DNA from: Collinsella sp. AF20-14LB
GTDB lineage: Bacteria > Actinomycetota > Coriobacteriia > Coriobacteriales > Coriobacteriaceae
Assembly: GCF_003459505.1 (NCBI RefSeq)
Contig: NZ_QRWD01000014.1
Span: forward strand, 1-64,000
Length of the DNA: 64,000 bases
Direction of reading: 5' to 3'
Part shown: positions 42,780 to 53,437 of the stretch, one piece after another
Layout of the letters: each line of letters opens with the position of its first letter
Position numbering within the stretch: position 1 is the first letter of the stretch
Translations under genes and position numbers: made by a program
The notes under the pieces: model-generated
What the model saw: only the letters and a program-made list of their open reading frames with translations
What the model was told of the DNA's origin: nothing
Databases searched by the model: none

Positions 42780-44360
42780 CGCGGGCGGCTTGGACGTAAT
42801 GTCGTAGCATACGCGGTTGGCGCCAGGGACCTCGGCAACGATGCGGCCGGAGATGCGGGCCAGGACGTCGTAGGGCAGCTTGGCCCAGTCGGCGGTCATG
42901 GCGTCGCTGGACTCCACGGCGCGCAAGATGATCGGGCGCTGATAGGTGCGCTCGTCGCCCATAACGCCGACGGACTTAATGTCGGGCAGGACCGCGAAAT
43001 ACTGCCAGCAGCTGTGCTCGGAGTTGCGCTCGCCGGTCTGCTCAAACAGACGCTGGTTATAGGCGTCGAGCTCCTCGCGCACGATGGCGTCGGCATTCTT
43101 GAGGATCTCGAGTTTCTCCTTGTCGACCGCACCGATGATGCGGATGGCAAGACCCGGGCCCGGGAAGGGCTGACGGAACACGATGTGACCCGGCAGGCCG
43201 AGCGCAAGGCCAAGCGCGCGGACCTCGTCCTTAAAGAAGTGATCGAGCGGCTCGATAAGGTCGAAGTGCACGCCCTCGGGGAACGGAATCAGGTTGTGGT
43301 GGCTCTTGATGGTGGCCGTCTTGCCGCCCGTCTTGCGAGCGCCGGACTCGATGATGTCGGGGTAGATGGTGCCCTGAGCCAGGTACTTGACCGGCTTGCC
43401 ATCGCACTCGAGCTGCTGAGCAACCGCGAAGAACTCTTTCCAGAACTGCGTGCCGATGATGCGGCGCTTCTCCTCGGGCTCGGTCACGCCGGCCAGAAGC
43501 TCGGCATAACGGTCCTCGGCGTGGACGTGGATAAAGTCGACGTCAAACTGTTTGGTGAAGACCTCCTCCACCTGCTCGGGCTCGCCCTTGCGCAGCAGGC
43601 CGTGGTTGATGAACACGCAGGTCATCTGCTTGCCCACGGCGCGGGCGCCCAGGGCAGCCACGACGGAGGAGTCAACGCCACCGGACAGGGCCAGAATCAC
43701 GCGGTCGTCGCCGACCTTCTCGCGGAACTCGGCCGTCATGGTCTCGACCAGGTTGTCCATGCTCCAGTTGGGCTCCAGGCCGCAAATCTCAAACAGGAAG
43801 TTGCTCAGCAGCTGCTGACCGTACTCGGAGTGCTTGACCTCGGGGTGGAACTGCGTGGTGAAAATCTTGCGCTCGACGCACTCCATGGCGGCAACCGGGC
43901 ACACGTCGGTGCTGGCGGTAACGGTAAAGCCTTCGGGCACCTCGGACACGGCATCGCGATGGCTCATCCACACGGTCTGCTCCATGGGCGTGGAGTTAAA
44001 GAGCTTGGCGCCGGCCGTGCGCGTGATGGTGGCGCGGCCGTACTCGCCCACCTCGGAGTGGCCGACCTTGCCGCCGAGCGTCACGGCCGTGATCTGATGG
44101 CCGTAGCAAAAGCCCAAGACGGGAAGGCCCAGGTCAAAGATGGCAGGATCGATGGACGGAGCGTCCTCGGCGTACACGGAGGCCGGGCCGCCAGAAAGGA
44201 TGAGCGCAGAGGCGTTCATCTCGCGAATCTCATCGGCCGAGATGTCGCAGGGAACGATCTCGGAATACACGTTGAGGTCGCGGACGCGACGGGCAATGAG
44301 CTGACCGTACTGCGCACCAAAGTCGAGTACGAGGACCTTTGCGGAAGCCTTTTGATCCAT
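42762..44360 (-). CDS. guaA: GMP synthase (glutamine-hydrolysing)
   Basis: 532 residues, full length. Residues 1-200 are the class I glutaminase (LDFGAQYGQLIARRVRD, nucleophile Cys in GFCYGHQI, FHPEV); then [33 protein letters not shown] and the dimerisation end TIEWE. Converts XMP to GMP with ATP and glutamine. ATG 44360 (MDQKAS) follows GAGGGGG. It is the complete counterpart of the truncated paralogue at 15876. Divergent from the asparaginase gene. Confidence 0.97.
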   Translation of the reverse strand: MDQKASAKVLVLDFGAQYGQLIARRVRDLNVYSEIVPCDISADEIREMNASALILSGGPASVYAEDAPSIDPAIFDLGLPVLGFCYGHQITAVTLGGKVGHSEVGEYGRATITRTAGAKLFNSTPMEQTVWMSHRDAVSEVPEGFTVTASTDVCPVAAMECVERKIFTTQFHPEVKHSEYGQQLLSNFLFEICGLEPNWSMDNLVETMTAEFREKVGDDRVILALSGGVDSSVVAALGARAVGKQMTCVFINHGLLRKGEPEQVEEVFTKQFDVDFIHVHAEDRYAELLAGVTEPEEKRRIIGTQFWKEFFAVAQQLECDGKPVKYLAQGTIYPDIIESGARKTGGKTATIKSHHNLIPFPEGVHFDLIEPLDHFFKDEVRALGLALGLPGHIVFRQPFPGPGLAIRIIGAVDKEKLEILKNADAIVREELDAYNQRLFEQTGERNSEHSCWQYFAVLPDIKSVGVMGDERTYQRPIILRAVESSDAMTADWAKLPYDVLARISGRIVAEVPGANRVCYDITSKPPATIEWE

Positions 44361-44627
44361 GGTTTCCCCCTCTTGTTGGCGGGGAGCCGGTGCCCACCCG
44401 CGTGAATGAACGAAAATAACTTTCATAGTGTACACGTTATATGGGGTTTCTCGTCCCTCGCAGCCATCAGCGCACGGCAAACGCACGACCGGGGCCCTAT
44501 TTGACGGCGATTGAAGTGTTACCAAACGTTACAGATGATGTAATACGTTTGAACATTGGACGCCCTGTGCCACAATACTGCCGAACGACTCCGCCTCTGC
44601 GGCGGCAAATACGATAGGAATACCAGC

Positions 44628-45641
44628 ATGAAGCGCATCCTTCTCATCGCCACGGGCGGCACCATCGCATCGGCCGAGGACGGCAATGGCCTCTCCCCCG
44701 CCCTGACCGGCGAGGAGCTCGCCCAGAGCGTCCCCGAGATCTCGGGCCTCTGCGAGCTCGACGTCGTGCAGCCCATGAACATCGACAGCACCAATATGCG
44801 CCCCAGTGACTGGATGCGTATCCGCGACGTCATCGTCGAGGGTTATGCCGACCACGACGGCTTCGTGATTCTGCACGGCACCGACACCATGAGCTACACC
44901 GCGGCGGCGCTTTCCTACCTGATTCAGGACAGCCCCAAGCCCATCGTGCTCACCGGCTCGCAAAAGCCCATGGGCAATCCCTTTACCGACGCCAAACTCA
45001 ATCTGTACCAGAGCCTGCTCTATGCGCTCGATGAGCATTCGCACGACGTCTCGATCGTGTTTGGCGGCGTCGCCATTGCCGGCACGCGCGCCCGCAAACA
45101 GCGCACCATGAGCTTTAACGCGTTCATTAGCGTCAACTATCCGCCCATCGCCTATATCCGCAACGACCGCATCGTGCGCAACGGGCTTCACGGCACGCAT
45201 CGGGGCGAAAACCCGGTGCGTTTCTACGACAGCATCGACCCGCGCGTGTTTGTCCTTAAGCTCACGCCCGGCGTGAACCCAGGCATTCTGGACGCCCTTG
45301 CCGATAGCTACGACGCTGTAATCCTAGAGACCTTTGGCATTGGCGGTATTCCCGAGTTTGGCGAGTCCGGCGAGTCGTTCCAAGAGGCAATTTTCCGCTG
45401 GGTCGATTCGGGCCGCACCGTCGTTATGACTACGCAGGTCCCCGAAGAGGGCCTCGACCTGGGCGTTTATGAGGTCGGCCGCGCTTACGCCGATCATCCG
45501 GGCATTCTGCGCGGCGATGACATGACCACCGAGACGCTCGTGGCCAAAACCATGTGGGCACTCGGCCAGTCACGTGATGCGGCCGAGATTCAGCGCCTGT
45601 TCTACAGCCAAGTCAACCACGACCGCGTCCCGATGGCGTAA
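44628..45641 (+). CDS. ansA: L-asparaginase
   Basis: 337 residues starting MKRILLIATGGTIASAEDG. The first catalytic Thr is in GGTIAS, the second triad in VILHGTDTMSYTAAAL. No signal peptide, so a cytoplasmic type I enzyme. Hydrolyses asparagine to aspartate and ammonia. ATG 44628 follows ATAGGAA. Single gene. Confidence 0.93.
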   Translation: MKRILLIATGGTIASAEDGNGLSPALTGEELAQSVPEISGLCELDVVQPMNIDSTNMRPSDWMRIRDVIVEGYADHDGFVILHGTDTMSYTAAALSYLIQDSPKPIVLTGSQKPMGNPFTDAKLNLYQSLLYALDEHSHDVSIVFGGVAIAGTRARKQRTMSFNAFISVNYPPIAYIRNDRIVRNGLHGTHRGENPVRFYDSIDPRVFVLKLTPGVNPGILDALADSYDAVILETFGIGGIPEFGESGESFQEAIFRWVDSGRTVVMTTQVPEEGLDLGVYEVGRAYADHPGILRGDDMTTETLVAKTMWALGQSRDAAEIQRLFYSQVNHDRVPMA

Positions 45642-45663
45642 TTCAGTTATCGACGGGTATCCC

Positions 45664-45882
45664 CTATTCGATCCCCTCGAGTAGCTCTGACACCGTCATG
45701 CCAAGCGCGGGCGCGATCTTAAATAGAACCTTGAGCGTGAAATTTGCCGTCCCATCTTCGATTCGGTCGAGGTAGGGTCGGCTGATTCCTGTCGCCACAC
45801 AAAAATCAACCTTGGAGATACCAAGGTCCCTGCGTGTCTCTTCGACCCGCCTGCCAAGAATCTGTTTAGCACGTTCGTCCAT
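45664..45882 (-). CDS. Small XRE-family regulator
   Basis: 72 residues: ILGRRVEETRRDLGISKVDFCVATGISRPYLDRIEDGTANFTLKVLFKIAPALGMTVSELL. A complete HTH with no other domain. A 24-bp perfect palindrome lies 30 bases upstream in the divergent region. It probably represses itself and the gene at 45959. Confidence 0.88.
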   Translation of the reverse strand: MDERAKQILGRRVEETRRDLGISKVDFCVATGISRPYLDRIEDGTANFTLKVLFKIAPALGMTVSELLEGIE

Positions 45883-45911
45883 GCAGACGAGTTTGAAATG
45901 GAGCCGAACAT

Positions 45912-45935
45912 AAACGTAAACTATAGTTTACGTTT
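45912..45935. promoter_or_regulatory. Operator, perfect 24-bp palindrome
   Basis: Half-site AAACGTAAACTA at 45912-45923, mirrored exactly at 45924-45935, between the XRE gene and the divergent gene at 45959. Its symmetry and position fit an XRE dimer site covering both promoters. Confidence 0.8.
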
Positions 45936-45958
45936 TGCCGAATACACAGGAGTTTTCT

Positions 45959-46348
45959 ATGTCGGGTTCTTCGGTCCGCACGTACCGAGCCACGCTTCGC
46001 ACAAACAGCGCACCGCCCAAGCTCGTCGTCGTTGAAGCCGAATGTCTTTCGCCCGATGAGCGCACAGCATTTGCATTGCTATCAAGTCGCGTAGCCGCCG
46101 TTCTGGTCCCTTGCCCGGCGCAAGGCGAACTTGCCATCCAATGCCAAGCGCACAGCTGCTCGCTCAATCAGGCTGCCGTAATCGCAACCAGCCAACGCGG
46201 TCTGCCCCTTCTCCTGGAAGCCGGTACCGCGCTCACCCTTCGCGGCGCCGGATACGAAAACGAGGCCGCCGCCGACATGGTCTTTAAACCACGATCGAGC
46301 GGCGGCCTCGCAGCAGCCATTGAATATGCGTGCAGGCTCGTTGACTAA
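45959..46348 (+). CDS. Hypothetical protein beside XRE operator
   Basis: 129 residues from ATG 45959 with CAGGAG upstream. No signal peptide or membrane helix; Ala-rich with VVVEAECLSPDERTAFALLSS and EAGTALTLRGAGYENEAAADMV. I do not recognise the family. Likely controlled by the adjacent XRE protein. Confidence 0.65.
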   Translation: MSGSSVRTYRATLRTNSAPPKLVVVEAECLSPDERTAFALLSSRVAAVLVPCPAQGELAIQCQAHSCSLNQAAVIATSQRGLPLLLEAGTALTLRGAGYENEAAADMVFKPRSSGGLAAAIEYACRLVD

Positions 46349-46357
46349 AAGGACAAG

Positions 46358-46741
46358 CTAGAAACCAAAGCCAAAGCCCGTTCCGGTAATAGCCGAGTAC
46401 ATAAAGTAAACGTTGATCACGTTGAGGAACACACCCGTGATGCAACCGTTGCGCAGGTAGCGCTCGCACACGATGCGCGCCATGGCGGCGGAGTCATCAT
46501 TGTTTTTAGCCTGACGTCCTGCCGTAAAGTACGTCGCCACGCTCAGCAGCAGGTTGAGCACCGGCAGTGCCAGCAGCTCGTAGCTCTTGCCCCAGCGCGT
46601 CACCTCGCCGGCGGCGTTAAACTTCGTTGCCACCTCGGGGCCAATGTTGGGGATAACACACGCTGCAACCACCAGCGGAATCACCGCAAGCACGAGCAAC
46701 GCGACGCCCATGTAGCCAGCTTTTTTGCCGTATTTAAACAT
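46358..46741 (-). CDS. DUF1648-type membrane protein
   Basis: 127 residues with three membrane segments. NIGPEVATKFNAAGEVTRWGKSYELLALPVLNLLLS contains the DUF1648/SdpI pattern (P.HFNA.GE..R.G). It lacks the rest of SdpI. ATG 46741 has no strong RBS. 11 bases upstream on the same strand is ychF, so the two may be cotranscribed. Confidence 0.75.
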   Translation of the reverse strand: MFKYGKKAGYMGVALLVLAVIPLVVAACVIPNIGPEVATKFNAAGEVTRWGKSYELLALPVLNLLLSVATYFTAGRQAKNNDDSAAMARIVCERYLRNGCITGVFLNVINVYFMYSAITGTGFGFGF

Positions 46742-46752
46742 ATGCGTCGTCC

Positions 46753-47829
<1,077 letters not shown>

Positions 47830-47943
47830 GACAGCTCCTTTTGGTACAAGCATTTCAAACTGCATAAGTATAGCGCCGCCGCAGCATCTGGGCTAACCCG
47901 GACGCCACGGCGGCACGAATGAAGCAGAGATAGGGGTCGCTGA

Positions 47944-49197
47944 CTAGTCCGCGAGCTTCTCCACCTGATCGAGCATCTTGTCGAGCTTGGCCTTCGCCTC
48001 AGCCTTGACCTTCTGGGCTTCTTCGTGGGCCCTAGCCTTCTGGGCGGCCTTTTCCTCGGCCTCGGGATCGACGACGACTAGGTTGGATGCATCATGTTCA
48101 ACCAACTTAAGCGCATGCTCGGGGCACACCTTGACGCAGGCTCCGCAGCCTAGGCAATACGTGGACTCCAGTGCAAAGCGGCCGCTTCCCACCAAATCGC
48201 AGGCAAACGTGGGGCACACGTTGACGCACTCGCCACACGACGTGCACTTGTCAAAATCGCATTCCGGCGTGCTCACCTGCATGTTCTGGGCAAGCTCGGG
48301 GTGGTTTTGCAACGTCGAGAGTACCAGCTGGCGGCCGTGCGTAAGCGTACGGCGACGTTTTGCCGTCGTGGCGCCGCACATGGTATTGAGCGTGCGCTCC
48401 AGCTGGGTAATCTGGTGGCGGTGGGCTTTGAGCTTCTGCGTCACCGAGGCCAGCGCCGCCGTTGCCGGGTTGAGCTTGGTCACGGTAAGGCCCGTGGTGC
48501 GGGCAATCTTATCCATGTACTCCTTGCGCTCGTACTCGCGGCGCTTATGACATTTGAGGCTCTTGGGGTCGACCTCCAGGCCCATGCCCGTACCGGCCCA
48601 CTCCTCGGCGGTGGCGATGGCCTCGCCCAGAATATCCTCGCCACCGGTGTTGCGGCACTTATCGCACACGCCCAACGGCAGGTACACGCTCACGTTGGGA
48701 TAGTCCGCCAGCACCGAGAACCAGGTCTCGGCCGTAATATCGCCCACGCAGGCGACGACGACCTCGTTTTCGCGCGGCATGCGCTTAAGGGCGCGCGTGC
48801 AGGTGACGTAGGCGGTCTCGTGGCTCGTGGCAGCAGAGACGATGTCGTCATACATGTTTTTGGGCGCCAAGCGCGGCGAGATGATCGCCTCGGTCGGACA
48901 GGCAGCGGCGCACAGGCCGCACTTGCGACAGGAGTCGAGGATCTCGATGGAGTCTTCCTCGACCTCGATAGCGTTGACCGGGCACACGTCCATGCACGCG
49001 GTGCAGCCGCTCTTTTCGTTTTTGCAGGTCAGGCACGGAATGGTGTTACCGCGCGGACGCTCCTTGTAGTCGGCAGGATTCCACTGCGGCGCCGACGGAT
49101 CGAGTGCATCGGTCACACCGCCAAGCGGGTTTTTAAGAAAGTCGAAACCCTTGCTGATCTCGATAATGTCATCAAACAGATCGTGTTCCTGCGCCAT
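47944..49197 (-). CDS. Polyferredoxin-like 4Fe-4S protein
   Basis: 417 residues, RBS GGGAGGGG, ATG 49197. An N-terminal ferredoxin domain (CLTCKNEKSGCTACMDVCPVNAI and CRKCGLCAAACPTEAI), a central part of about 180 residues with CDKCRNTG, and a second ferredoxin pair (CTSCGECVNVCPTFAC, CLGCGACVKVCPEHAL), followed by a Lys/Ala/Glu-rich helix. Four or more clusters. Probably an electron-transfer hub of an anaerobic redox pathway; partner unknown. Single gene. Confidence 0.85.
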   Translation of the reverse strand: MAQEHDLFDDIIEISKGFDFLKNPLGGVTDALDPSAPQWNPADYKERPRGNTIPCLTCKNEKSGCTACMDVCPVNAIEVEEDSIEILDSCRKCGLCAAACPTEAIISPRLAPKNMYDDIVSAATSHETAYVTCTRALKRMPRENEVVVACVGDITAETWFSVLADYPNVSVYLPLGVCDKCRNTGGEDILGEAIATAEEWAGTGMGLEVDPKSLKCHKRREYERKEYMDKIARTTGLTVTKLNPATAALASVTQKLKAHRHQITQLERTLNTMCGATTAKRRRTLTHGRQLVLSTLQNHPELAQNMQVSTPECDFDKCTSCGECVNVCPTFACDLVGSGRFALESTYCLGCGACVKVCPEHALKLVEHDASNLVVVDPEAEEKAAQKARAHEEAQKVKAEAKAKLDKMLDQVEKLAD

Positions 49198-49347
49198 GCG
49201 CGGCCCCTCCCTGAGCAGTGCAAACAAGCAAGAGATAATGATACGCTATCGGCCCACGCCTCGGGCAAATTACATGCGGCGCATCTTTGCGGCAAATAGC
49301 CTATGCCTATCGCCGCCTCGATTGCACAAGGTCGATCAAGTGCCAAG

Positions 49348-50415
49348 CTATGCTTCGCACATGAGCTGCACGAGCTGTTGTTTGGTCGCCTTGGCCTGCT
49401 CGTTGGCCATATTGCGCTCGTTTCTAAAGACCGCATTTGCAACACCCTGCAGATCGGCATCCGAAATCTCGCCAAGGCCCAGCTCCTCGAGCGTCGTCGG
49501 CAGGCCGACGCGCTGGCAGAACTCGAGCACCTGATCAAGCTCGGGCGCACGCTCCAGGCGCAGCTGAACCACCAAGCCAAATGCCACGGCCTCGCCATGC
49601 ATGGCCTTGCACTCAGGCAGAATCGTCAGGCCGTTGGCGACGGCATGCGCCAACGCCAAGCCACCGCTCTCAAAGCCGACGCCCGAAAGCAGGATGTTGC
49701 ACTCGATCAGGCGCTCAACCGCCGGCGATGTACGCCCCTTTTTGAGATCGCGCTTGGCAGCGACGCCGCATTCCATAAGCGTATCGTAGCAGGCACGTGC
49801 CGCGACCAGTGCCAAGTGCCCCGGCGCACCACCGTGCTCGTTCGCACCTCTCGCCGCGGCGCACGAACGCGCCTCGAAGTACGTTGCCAGCGCATCGCCC
49901 ATACCAGCGACCGTCATACGCAGTGGGGCCGCCGCGACCACGTTGGTATCGACCACGACCAGGTCCGGATTCTTCTCGAGCATCAGGTAGCGGTCGAACG
50001 ATCCATCCTCGTGATACAGCACCGAAATCGCGCTGCACGGTCCGTCCATCGAAGCCGCCGTGGGGCATACGCACAACGGCAGCTCGGCATAAAACGCTAC
50101 TGCCTTGGCGATGTCGAGCATCTTGCCACCACCGATACCCACCACCATGTCGCAATACTCAGCCTGGGCTTCCTTAGCCATTTCGACAACGGCCTCTTCC
50201 GTACACGGACCGTCATAAATCTTAAAGAACGGCTCACTCAGATCGTCGTCCAGAAATCCATCGACGATCTGCCCGCACAGCCGATCCTCGGTGCCCTGGT
50301 CAAACAAGACATAGGCAGCGCAGCCCAACCATGACAAATACCTGCCCTGGCGCGAAAGCTCCCCCGGCCCCTGAACATACCGGCCGGGACCGCCGTAAAC
50401 CATAGGAAGCGCCAT
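49348..50415 (-). CDS. gldA: Glycerol dehydrogenase-like protein 1
   Basis: 355 residues: GIGGGKMLDIAKAVAFY for NAD, metal ligands in GMGDALATYFEA, LAHAVANGL and MHGEAVAFG. ATG 50415 is supported by GGTGG 8 bases upstream (a GTG at 50427 is alternative). Oxidises glycerol to dihydroxyacetone or a related polyol. It is a paralogue of the next gene (50530), probably by duplication. Confidence 0.85.
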   Translation of the reverse strand: MALPMVYGGPGRYVQGPGELSRQGRYLSWLGCAAYVLFDQGTEDRLCGQIVDGFLDDDLSEPFFKIYDGPCTEEAVVEMAKEAQAEYCDMVVGIGGGKMLDIAKAVAFYAELPLCVCPTAASMDGPCSAISVLYHEDGSFDRYLMLEKNPDLVVVDTNVVAAAPLRMTVAGMGDALATYFEARSCAAARGANEHGGAPGHLALVAARACYDTLMECGVAAKRDLKKGRTSPAVERLIECNILLSGVGFESGGLALAHAVANGLTILPECKAMHGEAVAFGLVVQLRLERAPELDQVLEFCQRVGLPTTLEELGLGEISDADLQGVANAVFRNERNMANEQAKATKQQLVQLMCEA

Positions 50416-50446
50416 ACGAGAATCCACCCTTCATCAAACAACGATT

Positions 50447-50475
50447 GGTGCAAAGTAACCTGACCCCTTTGCACC
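50447..50475. repeat. Dispersed palindrome, copy 5 (GGTG variant)
   Basis: GGTGCAAAG, 11-base centre TAACCTGACCC, CTTTGCACC. Same 29-bp size and CAAAG/CTTTG core as the TGTGACAAAG copies, with different outer arms. Confidence 0.65.
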
Positions 50476-50480
50476 TTAGC

Positions 50481-50517
50481 AAAAAAGGGGCAAAGCCATC
50501 TGTTGGCTTTGCCCCTT
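50481..50517 (-). terminator. Terminator of glycerol dehydrogenase 2
   Basis: On the minus strand AAGGGGCAAAGCCA, loop, TGGCTTTGCCCCTT followed by TTTT. Confidence 0.9.
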
Positions 50518-50529
50518 CCTTAGCTTGAT

Positions 50530-51630
50530 TTACTCATCCATGAGATAGTAGTGGCCCAGCGCGTCGGCACCCAGGATGGCGTTTGCGACCATCTCGGGCG
50601 TCACCTCAAACGGCATGTTGCACATGGTGTCCTCGGGCACGCAAGCGGCCTCGGCAACGACCATGGCCTGCTCGCGCGTAACCTCGGCAACGCCAAGTTC
50701 CTTCATCGTGACCGGCAGGCCCAGCTCAATGCAGAAGCCCAAGACTTCCTCGAGCTTCTCAGTCGGGGCATCCTCGAGTACCAGCTGGACGATAGTGCCA
50801 AAGGCGACCTTCTCGCCGTGATACATGCCGTGGCACTCGGGCAGCATCGTCAGGCCATTGTGGATGGCATGAGCAGCAGCAAGGCCCGAGCTCTCAAAGC
50901 CAATGCCCGAAAGCAGCGTATTGGCCTCGATGATATGCTCGACGGCAGGCGTGAGCGCACCCTTCTCCAGCGCAACCTTGGCCTTGACGCCATCGGCCAT
51001 GAGCGTCTCATAGCAGAGCTTGGCGAGCGCCAGGCCGGCCATTCCGCCCTTACCGCCAGCGCAGGTGCCGCCGTCGGCATCGTGCGTCGCCTGAGCCTCG
51101 AAATAGGTTGCGAGCGCATCGCCCATACCGGAAACCGTCAGGCGCACCGGGCTCGCCGCGATAACCGTCGTGTCCATAAGGACAATGTTGGGGTTTGCCT
51201 TAAGGAAGAGATACTTGTCGAACTGGCCGTCATCGGTATAGAGCACCGAAAGCGCCGAACACGGGGCATCGGTCGAAGCAATGGTGGGGCAAATGATAAC
51301 CGGGGACTCCAGGTAATAGGCGACGGCCTTCGCGGTGTCGAGGATTTTGCCGCCACCGACGCCGACGATGATGTCGCAACCGTTGTCGCGAGCGAGCGCA
51401 ACCAGGCGATCGACCTCGCCCTTGGAGCACTCACCGTTAAAGTCCTCAAACAGCAGCTCGGCCTTAGCCTCGGCAAAGCCGCCCTCGATCTTGGCGCCGA
51501 CGCGCTTCTTGCCCGAAGGCGTCACGATGACGAGGGCCTTAGCGCCAAGCGGCTCAACATAAGAGCCGAGCTTGGCCAGCTCGTCCGGGCCCTGGATGTA
51601 CTTGCTGGGGCTATTGAAAATTGCAGCCAT
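50530..51630 (-). CDS. gldA: Glycerol dehydrogenase-like protein 2
   Basis: 366 residues. GVGGGKILDTAKAVAYY, GMGDALATYFEAQA, AAHAIHNGL and YHGEKVAFG: all NAD and metal-binding segments present, so probably active. Typical of GldA. It has its own terminator and lies behind the iron-containing alcohol dehydrogenase. Start ATG 51630. Confidence 0.93.
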   Translation of the reverse strand: MAAIFNSPSKYIQGPDELAKLGSYVEPLGAKALVIVTPSGKKRVGAKIEGGFAEAKAELLFEDFNGECSKGEVDRLVALARDNGCDIIVGVGGGKILDTAKAVAYYLESPVIICPTIASTDAPCSALSVLYTDDGQFDKYLFLKANPNIVLMDTTVIAASPVRLTVSGMGDALATYFEAQATHDADGGTCAGGKGGMAGLALAKLCYETLMADGVKAKVALEKGALTPAVEHIIEANTLLSGIGFESSGLAAAHAIHNGLTMLPECHGMYHGEKVAFGTIVQLVLEDAPTEKLEEVLGFCIELGLPVTMKELGVAEVTREQAMVVAEAACVPEDTMCNMPFEVTPEMVANAILGADALGHYYLMDE

Positions 51631-51660
51631 AACTATCCCATTCTCTAAAAGAAAAAAGAA

Positions 51661-51692
51661 AGGGGCTCCGTACGGATACGTGCGGAGCCCCT
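51661..51692 (-). terminator. Terminator of the iron-containing alcohol dehydrogenase gene
   Basis: AGGGGCTCCG...CGGAGCCCCT (10 bp), then TTTC and further Ts on the minus strand. Confidence 0.85.
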
Positions 51693-51713
51693 CGTTACGA
51701 TAACAAGAGTCGA

Positions 51714-52937
51714 TTAGAAATCGATGTCGGTGTCGTAGTAGCAGGCCTTGAGGATCTTCTCGAAGTCGGCAGCCTTGGTCTCACGCGGGTTCTCGGGCGT
51801 GCAGGCGTCGGTCTCGGCGTTCGCAGCGATCTCGGGCAGCTTGGCGAGGAACTCCTCCTCGGAAACCATCTGCGGGTTCTCGGCGTCGACCTTCACGCCA
51901 CCATTCGCGTAATCCTTGATGGACTGCGGAATGTTGAGCTGGTCATTGAGGTCGCGAATCTTCTGGACGAGCGCAGCGATGAGCTCCTCGTTGGTCTCGC
52001 CGGGAAGGTGCAGGATCTCCTTGGCCACGTAAGCGTAACGCTCAGCAGCACGCGGATCCTTGGAGTTCCACTGGATAACCTTGCCCAGGTACATGGCGTT
52101 AGCGGCACCGTGGATGATGTGGCCGTTCTCGAAGGCAGCACCGGTCTTGTGAGCCATGGAGTGAACGATGCCGAGCAGGCCCGAGGAGAAGGCGATACCG
52201 GCGATGCACTGAGCCTCGTGCATGTGCTGACGGGCCTCATGGTCGCCAGCATAGGACTTGGGCAGCCACTCGACGATCTCGCGGATGCCGTGCAGGGCGT
52301 TGGCGTCGGTGAACATAGAGGCGCAGGTGGAAACGTAGGCCTCCATGCAGTGGGTCAGAGCATCCATGCCGGTGTGAGCGCACAGCTTGGCGGGCATGGT
52401 GTAGGTGAGCTCGGGGTCGACGATGGCGACATCAGGGGTGATGTTGAAGTCGGCCAGCGGGTACTTGATGCCCTTGGCGTAGTCGGTAATGACGGAGAAC
52501 GCGGTGACCTCGGTAGCGGTGCCGGAGGTAGAGGAGATGGCGCAGAAATGAGCCTTCTGACGCAGCTCCGGGAAGCTGAACGGCTGGATGATGTTATCGA
52601 AGGACTCCTCGGGATACTCGTAGAAGACCCACATGGCCTTAGCGGCATCGATGGGCGAGCCGCCACCGATGGCGATAATCCAGTCGGGCTCGAACTCGCG
52701 CATGGCCTCGGCGCCCTTCATGACCGTCTCGATGGACGGGTCGGACTCGACGCCCTCGAACAGCTTGACCTCGAAACCGCCTTCCTTAAGGTCGTTCTCG
52801 ACGTCCTGCAGGAACCCGCCGCGGCGCATAGAGCTGCCGCCAGAAACGATGATGGCCTTCTTGCCCTTGAGGTTCTTCACCTCGTGGCGAGCGCCCTCAC
52901 CAAAGTACAGATCGCGAGGATTGGTAAAACGTCCCAT
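51714..52937 (-). CDS. Iron-containing alcohol dehydrogenase
   Basis: 407 residues, AGGAGG before ATG 52937. GGSSMRRGGFL and AIGGGSPIDAAKAMWVF for NAD, SSTSGTATEVTAFSVI, iron ligands in HTGMDALTH, HSMAHKTGAAF and NGHIIHGAANA. Butanol dehydrogenase-like; reduces aldehydes in fermentation or oxidises alcohols. The cluster with two glycerol dehydrogenases suggests a polyol or redox-balancing role. Confidence 0.92.
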   Translation of the reverse strand: MGRFTNPRDLYFGEGARHEVKNLKGKKAIIVSGGSSMRRGGFLQDVENDLKEGGFEVKLFEGVESDPSIETVMKGAEAMREFEPDWIIAIGGGSPIDAAKAMWVFYEYPEESFDNIIQPFSFPELRQKAHFCAISSTSGTATEVTAFSVITDYAKGIKYPLADFNITPDVAIVDPELTYTMPAKLCAHTGMDALTHCMEAYVSTCASMFTDANALHGIREIVEWLPKSYAGDHEARQHMHEAQCIAGIAFSSGLLGIVHSMAHKTGAAFENGHIIHGAANAMYLGKVIQWNSKDPRAAERYAYVAKEILHLPGETNEELIAALVQKIRDLNDQLNIPQSIKDYANGGVKVDAENPQMVSEEEFLAKLPEIAANAETDACTPENPRETKAADFEKILKACYYDTDIDF

Positions 52938-53437
52938 ACTGTGCCTCCTAAACAAGCCCCTCTTAGACTTGCGTATATAACGGAGCACCCGATTGGCTCC
53001 GTTAGGACCGGTTTGCGCGTTGCCGGCGATGACAATGCGCGATGTCTAAACGTCTCGACGCTCAGACAAACACTATTCTACCGTTCTGGTTGGTCAGTTA
53101 TTCACCTAAAGCCGACAATGATGAAACGTTTTTTCTATCCCTGAAGACCCTTGTGGGGCATTCATACTCCCAAGCTGGGCAAACGTTTTATCAAGGTTGA
53201 CCACATATCCCGGGCAGGACGGTGCTCCTCCAAAATGCGCCCCGTTCGCCGCCAAAAATCGACCGTTTGCGGCACCGTGATACCACTCAGTCGTCCAAGG
53301 TGCCGACATTTGTGCGACATCCGTCTTCGTGGTGCAAAGGTGCATGTCCAAGTGCGGCACCCCCGGTGTGCCACATGCGGGTAAACTAGAACCTTATATA
53401 GAGACATTTGAACCCTAACCGCAGCAAAGGAGGCCCC
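52938..53437. other. 500-base intergenic region between divergent genes
   Basis: No coding frame with support. Two AAACGTTT-type sites (53123-53132 and 53183-53191) about 60 bases apart could be LacI/CcpA-class or other operators for the alcohol dehydrogenase gene. CCGTTAGGACCGG and GGCACC repeats near 53380 are weak. A long leader is possible. Confidence 0.4.

Noticed and set aside
53120..53195. Two AAACGTTT sites as catabolite (cre) boxes
   Set aside because: They share only the core of the cre consensus; the outer positions do not fit, so I left them as a note.
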